This document shows positions 1-6,224 of a stretch of DNA of 9,412 nt, in pieces. The translations under genes and the position numbers were made by a program. The stretch is from Methanobacterium sp. PtaU1.Bin242 (GTDB lineage Archaea > Methanobacteriota > Methanobacteria > Methanobacteriales > Methanobacteriaceae). The notes beneath the pieces are model-generated. The model was not told the DNA's origin and did no database searches. It worked only from the letters and a program-made list of their open reading frames with translations. Numbering within the stretch: the stretch's first letter is position 1; every line of letters begins with the position of its first letter. The stretch spans positions 1-9,412 of the forward strand of contig MVQZ01000099.1 of the NCBI GenBank assembly GCA_002067565.1, read 5' to 3'.

Positions 1-1
1 C

Positions 2-739
2 GTGGATATTGAAGAAGTGGCTCGCAAAACCCCGGAAAAACTGGTTAAATACCATGTCAATCCCCAAGAAGAGTTTTTACCCTATCAGGCCAGGGACATA
101 GCCATTGATATGGGCGTTCCCAATTCCCTGATTTCTAAAATAGGCTCATTTATCTGGAAACTTTACACGGTCTTCAGGAAATATGATGCAACCATAGCTG
201 AGATAAATCCACTGGTACTTACACCGGAGGGACTTATTGCCGCGGATGCCAAGCTGGAAATTGATGATGACGCACTTTACAGACAAAAAGAACTGGCAGA
301 ATTTCAACTGGCAAAAAAGGGCGAATTCGCCTATGTGAAGCTTGATGGAGATATTGCAGTGATTGGAAATGGAGCCGGACTTACTCTAAGTGGTATGGAC
401 ATGCTAAAACTCTATGGGGGAGAACCAGCAACTTTTCTGGATATTGGTGGGGGAGCGTCTCAGGATAATATTGCTCGAGCCATTAATCTGGTTATAACAA
501 ATCCTCAGGTTAAAGTGGTGTTTTTAAACGTTTTAGGTGGGATAACCCGGGCTGATGATGTGGCTAATGGAGTTATAGATGTTCTAAAGAAGGCAGAACG
601 AAAAGTTCCCCTAGTCATAAGACTCACCGGGACTAATGAAGAGGAAGGGCAGCGTATTTTAAATGAAGCAGGTGTTTCATTTGAAACCTCCATGGAAGCT
701 GCTGCAAGGAAAGCTGTTGAACTGTCCATTGGAGTTTAG
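2..739 (+). CDS. sucC: Succinyl-CoA synthetase (ADP-forming) beta subunit, 3' part
   Basis: This is the C-terminal 245 residues of the succinate-CoA ligase beta subunit; the gene enters from the left edge, and about 120 N-terminal residues (most of the ATP-grasp domain) lie outside. The enzyme interconverts succinate, CoA and ATP with succinyl-CoA, ADP and phosphate in the cytoplasm. Visible hallmarks are the end of the ATP-grasp fold with the Mg-binding segment EINPLV (Asn at fragment residue 69) and Asp82 in ADAKLE. They are followed by the CoA-ligase domain with GNGAGLTLSGMD, GGEPATFLDIGGGAS and the VLGGITRADDVANG loop. Methanogens of this order use the enzyme in the incomplete reductive TCA pathway that feeds 2-oxoglutarate synthase; in relatives sucC sits near the kor genes, which may lie just upstream here (inference). 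No alpha subunit gene (sucD) is in the window. Confidence 0.96.
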   Translation: MDIEEVARKTPEKLVKYHVNPQEEFLPYQARDIAIDMGVPNSLISKIGSFIWKLYTVFRKYDATIAEINPLVLTPEGLIAADAKLEIDDDALYRQKELAEFQLAKKGEFAYVKLDGDIAVIGNGAGLTLSGMDMLKLYGGEPATFLDIGGGASQDNIARAINLVITNPQVKVVFLNVLGGITRADDVANGVIDVLKKAERKVPLVIRLTGTNEEEGQRILNEAGVSFETSMEAAARKAVELSIGV

Positions 740-767
740 GTGGGTTCTAAATATAAATATTGGGGTT

Positions 768-965
768 AATAGACCATATTTTTTTTTATATCCATCTTTT
801 ATTTTGATCAAATGTTTTTTTTAGGAGATACAGTAAAATTTAACCAATATTCATCCGATCCATAAATAATCCAAATAGTGTAATTTGAAATTTCTTTAAG
901 CGCTATATGAATAAAAATAATATAATTTACTCATTTTTACTTCATAATTCAACATATGGTCTATT
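768..965. repeat. 12-bp perfect inverted repeat enclosing 198 bp
   Basis: AATAGACCATAT at 768-779 is the exact reverse complement of ATATGGTCTATT at 954-965. The enclosed DNA is very AT-rich and shows no coding sequence. The layout resembles terminal inverted repeats of a short non-autonomous element, but no clear target-site duplication flanks it. The left arm also runs into the sucC T-tract. Coincidence in AT-rich DNA remains possible. Confidence 0.4.
779..822 (+). terminator. Probable archaeal T-tract terminator of sucC
   Basis: Runs of nine T (779-787) and eight T (815-822) lie 40 and 76 bases after the sucC stop codon. Archaeal RNA polymerase terminates at U-rich stretches without needing a hairpin, so one or both probably end the sucC transcript. 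No strong stem precedes them. The call rests on sequence composition only. Confidence 0.45.
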
Positions 966-983
966 TTTGCCTTAAAAAAATTG

Positions 984-996
984 TTTTAGGCTAAAA
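984..996. promoter_or_regulatory. Operator-like palindrome upstream of the repeat-protein promoter
   Basis: TTTTAG-G-CTAAAA is a perfect 6-bp inverted repeat with a one-base centre. It lies immediately upstream of the TATA-like element at about 1001-1013, where a transcription factor could affect TBP/TFB binding. The right half also takes part in an imperfect inverted repeat with GCCTTAAAA starting at 969. No regulator is identified. Confidence 0.3.
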
Positions 997-1000
997 AAAT

Positions 1001-1013
1001 GAAAAATATAAAT
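1001..1013 (+). promoter_or_regulatory. Candidate BRE/TATA promoter for the repeat-protein gene
   Basis: GAAAAATATAAAT fits an archaeal purine-rich BRE followed by a TATA box. A start about 25 bases downstream would give a 5' leader of roughly 65-70 bases. Other TATA-like strings (about 1031-1036 and 1060-1076) are present in this AT-rich stretch, so the exact promoter is uncertain. Confidence 0.35.
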
Positions 1014-1088
1014 TTTTCGTTTAATTTGTCTATAAAACCATCTGATTATTAATTACAGATATAATTATAGATATAAAAAAAAATTTTG

Positions 1089-1098
1089 GTGAGGTGAA
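1089..1098 (+). promoter_or_regulatory. Shine-Dalgarno site of the repeat-protein gene
   Basis: GGTGAGGTGA sits seven bases before the ATG at 1105 and contains the archaeal consensus GAGGTGA. It fixes the start codon and supports translation of this otherwise unrecognised gene. Confidence 0.8.
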
Positions 1099-1104
1099 AA
1101 TCAG

Positions 1105-2187
1105 ATGAAATTTAAAGAAAAATTAGGTGTGCCATTTGTTTTTTTAGCCATTTTAGTGGTTATGGCTTGTAGTGTGGGGTCTGTAAGCGCTGCTAATAAC
1201 ATCCATGACATTACCATTGATGACACCAATACAGATATTCAACATCCTGTAGCCAATATCCAGGACACCAGTATCCTGAATAAAGTTATAGGTACCGATC
1301 ACATCACAATCAGTGAGGCTGTAAGGGGAACTATCACCAGCAGCAATTTATACAATCAAATAACATCCTCCGCATATACCTATATTGATCAGGGTACTTA
1401 TGGTGGTGATGTCAGTAATTGTATGATAAACAATGCAATAAAAAACTCCGCCAACGAAATCTTCTTCCAACAGGGAGTTTTTGATGGCAATGCCCAGAAT
1501 TGTATGCTGAATAACGCTGTAACAAACGTCGATGGATATTCTTTCATTGGACAGGGTGTTTTTGGGAGTGTGCAAAATAGTCTGGTAAATAACAATGTAA
1601 AAAATGTCGATGGCATGTCCCTCCTTGAACAGGGCTATCTTGGAACAGTCAAAGAAAGTATGATAAACAACGCAATAAATGACTTCAGTGGCATTTCCTA
1701 CATACAACAGGGTATTGATAATGGTTTAGTTCAGGATTGTCTGGTAAACAATGTAGTGATAAACTCCAGCGGAAATAGCGAAATCCATCAAGGCACAGAT
1801 TATTGTAATGTTCAAAATAGTTGTTTAAATAACCTGGTTTATGGATCTGAAGGAAATACTTCTATAACTCAGAATAAAATTTCCAACAGCCAACTTTTAA
1901 ACAAAATAATGTTCTCAGAAAATACCGCCATTATCCAGGGAACAGGAACTTGGACAACCCCTGAACAAAGTATAAGCTGTTATGGCAGTCTTGTTAACTG
2001 TAACATCACCAACATAGTTCTGGGTTCTAAAAACTCCATTATCTTCGAAACAGATCTGACCAATGTCAATGGAATATGTGTTATGATCGGATGCACTGAC
2101 TATACCATAGGCTATGGTGGTCTTACCGATAAAAACTTCTTCATGATACGGGTAAATAATAAAACAATCATCAATATTCTGAAATAA
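1105..2187 (+). CDS. Secreted tandem-repeat protein, probable beta-solenoid surface protein
   Basis: This is a 360-residue protein that I cannot assign to a named family. A Sec-type signal peptide covers residues 1 to about 29 (MKFK, a long hydrophobic core, cleavage near VSA-A). Residues about 82-280 consist of seven or eight tandem units of 26-27 residues. Their rough consensus is an Asn-rich NN-x-V/I-x-N segment, then a GxSxIxQG segment, then a short turn ending in VQ/VK. Alternating hydrophobic residues with Asn- and Gly-rich turns are typical of beta-helix or solenoid adhesins, so a cell-surface role is inferred. The C-terminal ~80 residues are non-repetitive and end without a membrane segment or recognised wall anchor. 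Several Cys at equivalent repeat positions (106, 133, 212) could stack along one face. The start is set by a strong GAGGTGA site. The gene is convergent with the membrane-protein gene that follows. Confidence 0.85.
   Translation: MKFKEKLGVPFVFLAILVVMACSVGSVSAANNIHDITIDDTNTDIQHPVANIQDTSILNKVIGTDHITISEAVRGTITSSNLYNQITSSAYTYIDQGTYGGDVSNCMINNAIKNSANEIFFQQGVFDGNAQNCMLNNAVTNVDGYSFIGQGVFGSVQNSLVNNNVKNVDGMSLLEQGYLGTVKESMINNAINDFSGISYIQQGIDNGLVQDCLVNNVVINSSGNSEIHQGTDYCNVQNSCLNNLVYGSEGNTSITQNKISNSQLLNKIMFSENTAIIQGTGTWTTPEQSISCYGSLVNCNITNIVLGSKNSIIFETDLTNVNGICVMIGCTDYTIGYGGLTDKNFFMIRVNNKTIINILK
1348..1944 (+). repeat. In-gene tandem repeat array, 26-27 codons per unit
   Basis: Units begin near residues 82, 106, 133, 159, 185, 212, 239 and 264 of the secreted protein. 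Most copies have diverged at the DNA level. However, the 22-base segments beginning at 1421 and 1658 differ at only one position and are spaced 237 bases apart, exactly three repeat units (27+26+26 codons). This suggests fairly recent internal duplication or conversion. Confidence 0.8.
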
Positions 2188-2223
2188 AAACAGAAAACAA
2201 GTTATACATGTAAAAATTCATTT

Positions 2224-2248
2224 AAAAAAATTTTTTTTATTTTTATCC
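2224..2248. terminator. Bidirectional A/T-tract terminator region
   Basis: An A7 run followed by T8 and further Ts lies 37-60 bases after the stop of the secreted-repeat gene. Read on the other strand, it also gives a T7 run downstream of the convergent membrane-protein gene. Archaeal polymerase would be expected to stop here in both directions. Confidence 0.4.
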
Positions 2249-2290
2249 GGTGTTTTCGCATCAGACTATGCCCTTAATCATCAGGATAAA
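2224..2290 (-). ncRNA. Possible small RNA with box C/D-like elements (speculative)
   Basis: On the minus strand a TATA-like TTTATAAAAG (2311-2320) lies about 25-30 bases before a ~67-base segment that ends in seven T (2224-2230). The segment starts with TTTATCC and closes with GGATAAA, a perfect 7-bp terminal pairing (2284-2290 with 2242-2248). Inside are a box C-like TGATGA (plus positions 2278-2283), 13 bases, then a box D'-like CTGA (2261-2264). The expected terminal CTGA is replaced by CGGA, which argues against a standard C/D guide RNA. The paired ends and T-run could equally be a terminator between convergent genes. Confidence 0.2.
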
Positions 2291-2376
2291 TTTTAATTTC
2301 CTTATTAGGTCTTTTATAAACCTTTCCCTTCTTTCTCGTTTAATTGGTGGATACCATAGAATAACGGATATTAAGT

Positions 2377-3471
2377 TTAAACCCGGGCTTTAACTGTTAC
2401 AATATGGGCTATCACCATTCCTGATAAAAACAGAAATGTAACCAGGGCAAACCCGTTTATGGTCCGGTTGAATATGAACAATCCCACTATGGCCTGAGCT
2501 ATAAATCCAGTTAGGGCTCCAATTAAAAGTGCTTCTCTACCCAGGTATCTTCGACTTCCATTATGTCTTTTAGTACGGTATATCCTGAGAATATAAAATC
2601 CAGATATAATTACAAACAAACACCATAATAAGAGCAGTATCATCACACCATACCCAAAATCAAAGGCCCATCCGAAGATTCCGGGAAGCATATAGTCGAT
2701 TAAATCCTTTTTGGTGACCAGCACTCCGGAGAAAAGGGGAAAAGGAAGGGTGAACAGGTTTATCAGACTCATGGGGAGTGTTACATAACCATCTGAAGAC
2801 CCCAATGAATTGGCTGCTCCCCAGAAGGAGGCTGTGGGCTGATGACCCCAAATGGTGGTGCTGTTTATCACATTTTTAACACTGGGAAGGGCGTACTCCT
2901 CCAGCCGGGTCAATCTTAAAAGGGGACTTAAGACAGGGTAGTTTAAAATTCTTGATAGAAGTTCGAGGACACCGAATCCGGCTATTGTTGCTAAAATAAC
3001 TCCAGCTATCCTTTTTGGAGTTATTTTGAAACTTCTTCTGAAACTTTTGCCCATGATCAGCATGGACACCACAAAACCTATAATCCAGAGTAAAAGGAAG
3101 GATCTGTGCATCAAACTGCCTGCTATACCTATAACTATAAACAGAATGATAGCATAAGCTTTAATAGAGGATGATTTGATCTCTACTTCACTTAAAAGGT
3201 TGGCTGAGGCAATCAAAGTCACCCAGCCAAATACAGCAAGGGGACCAAAGGGATGGGTGAATTCATGCTGACTAAAAAAGGGAAGTAATAGGAATGAAGC
3301 ATCTATTCCAAAGAGAACAGCCAGAATAGTGGTTAGAATCAATGATAGGAAGAGTACCATGCTCAAAGGGATGGTTATGACGTTAAAAAACAGTATTGCC
3401 CCAACCTGTATAAAAATAGCCACTTCTAATATGAATTGTAGGTGATTTTGAGGCATCAACATGGTTATCAC
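2377..3471 (-). CDS. Polytopic membrane protein of unknown function
   Basis: The product has 364 residues and about nine predicted transmembrane segments (roughly 11-30, 32-55, 74-93, 103-121, 123-141, 155-173, 272-296, 313-334 and 338-358). A ~90-residue loop (about 174-262) separates segments six and seven. Arg/Lys-rich turns (144-154 and 296-312) suggest cytoplasmic loops. I do not recognise the family. The many helices with one large loop resemble glycan polymerases or ligases of the Wzy type, but no diagnostic motif supports that. The start is uncertain: the frame opens after a stop two codons before GTG 3471, and ATG at 3462 and 3456 are alternatives. None has a well-spaced Shine-Dalgarno site; a GGGAG lies about 20 bases before the GTG. 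The gene is 230 bases downstream of the DUF1002 gene on the same strand and probably has its own promoter. Confidence 0.8.
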   Translation of the reverse strand: MITMLMPQNHLQFILEVAIFIQVGAILFFNVITIPLSMVLFLSLILTTILAVLFGIDASFLLLPFFSQHEFTHPFGPLAVFGWVTLIASANLLSEVEIKSSSIKAYAIILFIVIGIAGSLMHRSFLLLWIIGFVVSMLIMGKSFRRSFKITPKRIAGVILATIAGFGVLELLSRILNYPVLSPLLRLTRLEEYALPSVKNVINSTTIWGHQPTASFWGAANSLGSSDGYVTLPMSLINLFTLPFPLFSGVLVTKKDLIDYMLPGIFGWAFDFGYGVMILLLLWCLFVIISGFYILRIYRTKRHNGSRRYLGREALLIGALTGFIAQAIVGLFIFNRTINGFALVTFLFLSGMVIAHIVTVKARV

Positions 3472-3664
3472 AAGTTAGGACTCTATAGATTCTCCCTGCT
3501 ATTAATTATTTTGTTTTCTGGGAGCTTTAGTACTATTTGCTAAGTTTTAAGGGTTATAATATAGCAATTTATGGTACTAAATGATATTAAATAGTTTATG
3601 GTCTTTTTTATCTTGATTTTGTCTATTAAATTTTTATAGTATAATTCTTATTAGAAAGTCCAAT

Positions 3665-3680
3665 GCTATCAAAGAATAGC
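3665..3680 (-). terminator. Small hairpin after the DUF1002 gene
   Basis: GCTAT (3665-3669) and ATAGC (3676-3680) form a 5-bp stem with a six-base loop, about 22 bases beyond the stop of the DUF1002 gene on the minus strand. No long T-run follows immediately, so this is a weak terminator candidate. The rest of 3472-3701 is AT-rich and probably holds the promoter of the membrane-protein gene, with TATA-like strings near 3557 and 3635. Confidence 0.25.
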
Positions 3681-3701
3681 TTAATTAATTATATAATATT
3701 C

Positions 3702-4565
3702 TTATTGGCCAAACAAGCTTTTTAAATAGTCAAATAGACTTTGCAGGTAGCTTAATATCTGATTGATTATACCTGAGGATTGCGATGCCTGTTGGGTTGC
3801 GCTTTGCAGGCTATTTTTGAAACTATCCAGGCTACCCTGTGCTTTCTGGGCATCGGCAAGAGCAGTAGCGATTTGCTGGGCTTGCTGATCTGTGAGATTG
3901 ATGTTCATGGAATTAGCCACATTGATAACGATGATCTTTATCTGAGCAGGATCCTGCAGATTTTTACTTTGCACTTCATTTTGAGCTTTTTCAAAGAGAG
4001 TGGCAATGGTATCAGGACTTTGGCCTGTTTGATTCGTAATTTGACTTTGAGTGAATATCACTTCGGTGGCTGCCTTTTTAGCATCGTCAGGTATGGAACT
4101 GCCGGCAGCAATTTCATATGATTTTAAAACACCAGCTAATGCTGATTCACCTGTTGCAGATATAGGTGATGTTACAACAACATATCCATTACTGATGCCG
4201 GTTGATTTAAGGGCGTTTTCATACATTTTAGGTGTTACCAGGGTTATTTTACTGGTATCTACCACGATTTTAATGCCAGGATTGTAGCTTAGATCAACCA
4301 TAGCACAGGACACTATTTGATTGGGTTGATAAGTAACCCCGCTTATATTCTGGGATATTAGATTAACCTCAGAGGCAGTTACAACCTTATTTGTAGCGTT
4401 GGTAATGTTTTTATCGGTATGGGATTGGAAGTAATTAAGTACAGAGTTTTTATAGGCTGAATTAGCATTGGTAGCCTCTCCAAAGGTTATTACAAATCCT
4501 GAAACGGCATATATTGGACTTAAAGCCATCATTATGACAATAATTCCGATTAACAATTTTTTCAT
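3702..4565 (-). CDS. Secreted DUF1002-family protein
   Basis: This 287-residue exported protein matches the DUF1002 family by pattern. The best mark is the conserved segment SPISATGESALAGVLKSYE (about 133-151), preceded by a beta-rich region with a K-x-V-V-D-T-S-K-I-T strand (about 99-109). A signal peptide spans residues 1 to about 20-23 (MKK, hydrophobic core, YAVSG). The C-terminal third is helical and Gln/Ala/Ser-rich (about 185-265). It ends in an amphipathic, aromatic-rich helix (ILSYLQSLFDYLKSLF, 270-285) that might contact membrane or a partner. The family occurs in Firmicutes and in methanogens, and its biochemical role is not known to me. GGGTGGT a few bases before ATG 4565 is the likely ribosome-binding site. 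It is followed on the same strand by the membrane-protein gene and preceded by TYW1, both at distances suggesting separate transcription. Confidence 0.87.
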   Translation of the reverse strand: MKKLLIGIIVIMMALSPIYAVSGFVITFGEATNANSAYKNSVLNYFQSHTDKNITNATNKVVTASEVNLISQNISGVTYQPNQIVSCAMVDLSYNPGIKIVVDTSKITLVTPKMYENALKSTGISNGYVVVTSPISATGESALAGVLKSYEIAAGSSIPDDAKKAATEVIFTQSQITNQTGQSPDTIATLFEKAQNEVQSKNLQDPAQIKIIVINVANSMNINLTDQQAQQIATALADAQKAQGSLDSFKNSLQSATQQASQSSGIINQILSYLQSLFDYLKSLFGQ

Positions 4566-4653
4566 ACTACCACCCTTGATTATCTCTTTGATCTTTAACT
4601 TACTTATCCTCTTATTTTTGATTTACTTCCTAATAACATTTATGGGAAAAAAC

Positions 4654-4667
4654 AATTATTTAAATAT
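4654..4667 (-). promoter_or_regulatory. Candidate TATA box for the DUF1002 gene
   Basis: The minus-strand sequence ATATTTAAATAATT lies about 90 bases before ATG 4565. A start 25 bases on would give a leader of roughly 65 bases that ends in the GGGTGGT ribosome-binding site. The surrounding DNA is AT-rich, which limits confidence. Confidence 0.3.
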
Positions 4668-4701
4668 TGTGTGATTCTTTTTATCACCAGGAACAAATAT
4701 G

Positions 4702-4771
4702 ATCCTCTCATTAAGGATGAATCTTCAGGATATTATATTATTGTAATATCCGTTTAGTTAGGAGCTAACTA
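4702..4771. repeat. Cluster of three short inverted repeats
   Basis: Three dyads lie side by side. ATCCT/AGGAT has a 5-bp stem (4702-4706 with 4714-4718). GGATATTA/TAATATCC has a perfect 8-bp stem and 8-base loop (4728-4735 with 4744-4751). TAGTTAG-GAG-CTAACTA has a perfect 7-bp stem (4755-4761 with 4765-4771). They lie upstream of the DUF1002 promoter candidate and may be operators or RNA hairpins. No long T-run adjoins them. Confidence 0.5.
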
Positions 4772-4816
4772 TTATAATATTTGTTATTATGTTATTCCAT
4801 TTAGAATAATTCAAAT

Positions 4817-4879
4817 CAGAATAAAAATTTTTTTTTATCAGTAATTCAATTTAACATATTAATCCTGTAATTTAGGATT
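4817..4879 (-). terminator. Hairpin plus A/T tract after TYW1
   Basis: AATCCT (4861-4866) and AGGATT (4874-4879) form a perfect 6-bp stem about 15-33 bases past the TYW1 stop on the minus strand. A further ~25 bases downstream the strand runs through an A-tract into TTTTT (about 4823-4827). This combination is a reasonable terminator candidate. Confidence 0.4.
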
Positions 4880-4893
4880 TAATTTGTATAGAA

Positions 4894-5814
4894 TCATTTC
4901 AGAAGAACCACCCTACTTTCTGGTGACTGGTCAATGATCTTTCTATCACAGAGTTCTGCTATGGTTGTTGCAAAATCCTGAATATCCTTTGAACGGGGCA
5001 TATTATCGAATTGGAGTCTTTTCCTGGAGTTTCCCACGTACATGTATGCTTTGATCTCCACAAAATCCGGGTTGCTCTTTTTGATGATCCGGGCATATTC
5101 TTCGGGTTGAATCATATTGTAATCCTTGACGCAAGTCATACGTATAACTGTCCGACAATTAAAGCTGGATAAAAGGTCCAGAGATTCATTAAGACGCCTC
5201 CATCCGTCATTTATCTGGGGATGGCACAGTTGTTTGTATATTTGGGGGTTAGGAGCGTCCAGAGATAGATATAGTTGGGTGGGCTCCGGATCCAGATTCT
5301 CCAGGCGGGAAGGAGTCATTCCATTACTAACCAGAAATGTGGTGAAATCTCTCTTTTTAAATTCAGCCAATAAATCATTAATAAGGGGATAAAGCATGGG
5401 CTCCCCAGCTAGAGAGATGGCTGCATTGTTAGGATCCTTGCATTCAGCTAACTTCTCAGGATCAGCCTGGGAATTTCCGAAAAATCCGCAGAGAAGATTT
5501 TTTTGAGCTTCTATACATCCATCAATAATATCAGCAGGTTCATCAAATTCTTCATCCCACTGGGTTTTAGTTATGGAAACATCTCTCCAGCAGAAGAGAC
5601 ATTTATGATGGCAGAATGAGATGCTGGGCGACATCTGTAAACAACGATGGCTCTTTATTCCATAAAATTTTTCTTTATAGCAAACCCCCTCATTTAATAT
5701 GCTTTTTTTAGTCCAATGACATATTTTAGCTGCAGCATGTTTTCTTGAACCTACAAAACGGTATCCTTTTTTCTCTAAATCCTTCTGTTGGTTGGTTTTC
5801 AGGGGCATTTTCAT
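4894..5814 (-). CDS. taw1: tRNA 4-demethylwyosine synthase, archaeal TYW1
   Basis: This radical SAM enzyme condenses pyruvate-derived carbons onto N1-methylguanosine-37 of tRNA-Phe to form 4-demethylwyosine, the tricyclic base core of the wyosine pathway. The protein has 306 residues, close to the usual ~310 for archaeal TYW1, and lacks the flavodoxin domain of eukaryotic homologues. The radical SAM motif is CHHKCLFCW (Cys68, 72, 75). The second cluster cysteines Cys32, Cys45 and Cys58 keep the exact 13-residue spacing known from the Methanocaldococcus enzyme. Further marks are SLAGEP (134-139, SAM binding), LVSNGM (161-166), YLSLDAPNP (182-190) and IKAYMYVG near 254-261. ATG 5814 is the likely start, with ATG 5808 as an alternative; neither has a Shine-Dalgarno site. 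It is transcribed alone, diverging from the peptidase gene. Confidence 0.96.
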   Translation of the reverse strand: MKMPLKTNQQKDLEKKGYRFVGSRKHAAAKICHWTKKSILNEGVCYKEKFYGIKSHRCLQMSPSISFCHHKCLFCWRDVSITKTQWDEEFDEPADIIDGCIEAQKNLLCGFFGNSQADPEKLAECKDPNNAAISLAGEPMLYPLINDLLAEFKKRDFTTFLVSNGMTPSRLENLDPEPTQLYLSLDAPNPQIYKQLCHPQINDGWRRLNESLDLLSSFNCRTVIRMTCVKDYNMIQPEEYARIIKKSNPDFVEIKAYMYVGNSRKRLQFDNMPRSKDIQDFATTIAELCDRKIIDQSPESRVVLLK

Positions 5815-5898
5815 CAGATTAAATTTTTTTAATTAATATTATGATTAGAACTGATGTTGGGGTTTATTTTTTTTTAGGCTATGACATTTGTATAATAA

Positions 5899-5915
5899 TT
5901 TATATATAAATTCGC
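5899..5915 (-). promoter_or_regulatory. BRE/TATA promoter of TYW1
   Basis: Read on the minus strand, the sequence is GCGAATTTATATATAAAT. It joins a purine-containing BRE to a near-consensus archaeal TATA box and is the clearest promoter in the window. Transcription should begin near 5875, giving a leader of about 60 bases without a Shine-Dalgarno motif. A second, weaker AT-rich TATA candidate near 5836 would give a nearly leaderless mRNA. Confidence 0.6.
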
Positions 5916-5926
5916 ATGGGATTATT

Positions 5927-5943
5927 CCCAAAATTTGGGGGGG
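5927..5943. promoter_or_regulatory. Palindrome and G7 run upstream of the TYW1 promoter
   Basis: CCCAAA-A-TTTGGG (5927-5939) is a perfect 6-bp inverted repeat, and its right end is part of a run of seven G (5937-5943). It lies 12 bases upstream of the BRE/TATA element and could be an operator or an activator site. A smaller GGGA-ttat-TCCC dyad (5918-5929) overlaps it. Confidence 0.3.
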
Positions 5944-6224
5944 ATTTAAAATCTTCCCAACTCATGTTGATTTCAATTTAATATTAATTATGAGTCCTAA
6001 ATTTTTTATAATATAAAATATAATAATAGTGGTCTTTTTGATCCCATCAAATTTATTCTTTCAAAATAATTTATTTCTGTTGAATTGTGGTATCCAGATC
6101 TGAGTGGATGGTTAAATTATTATTAAAATTAAGAAAGTTTAAAATTATCACCATCTGAATAGAATACTTTAATTCAAAAAAAAGTTTAATTTGTTTAGAT
6201 AGACAATAAGGTTAAAATAATTTA

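Larger units (their letters stand above)
740..1104. other. AT-rich intergenic region between sucC and the repeat protein
   Basis: These 365 bases contain no convincing gene; the longest sense ORF noticed is 22 codons without a ribosome-binding site. The region holds two T-tracts after sucC (779-787 and 815-822), a perfect 12-bp inverted repeat at its borders (768-779 with 954-965), a 13-nt palindrome at 984-996, and a TATA-like element and Shine-Dalgarno site for the next gene. Confidence 0.7.
4566..4893. other. AT-rich gap between TYW1 and the DUF1002 gene
   Basis: These 328 bases hold no gene I can support. The downstream (left) part carries the DUF1002 ribosome-binding site and a TATA-like element at 4654-4667 (minus strand). 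The middle carries three adjacent small inverted repeats (4702-4718, 4728-4751, 4755-4771). The right end carries a hairpin and an A/T run that probably end the TYW1 transcript. Confidence 0.65.

Noticed and set aside
1348..1707. Long open frames on the minus strand inside the secreted repeat gene
   Set aside because: They are antisense reflections of the repeated coding sequence; they lack ribosome-binding sites, and the plus frame has a signal peptide and a strong Shine-Dalgarno site.
1348..1944. Regular repeats considered as a CRISPR array
   Set aside because: The units are diverged coding repeats of 78-81 bases without identical short repeats and unique spacers, and there are no cas genes.
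3253..3267. HEFTH motif in the membrane protein read as a zinc metallopeptidase or YdjM-type hydrolase signature
   Set aside because: The second His is not in the HExxH spacing and the surrounding residues do not match the YdjM pattern, so no enzymatic call is justified.
3780..4287. Plus-strand ORFs opposite the DUF1002 gene
   Set aside because: They are antisense shadows of a gene with a clear signal peptide, family motif and ribosome-binding site.
5126..5392. 88-codon plus-strand ORF inside TYW1
   Set aside because: It overlaps conserved TYW1 motifs on the other strand and has no promoter or ribosome-binding site of its own.
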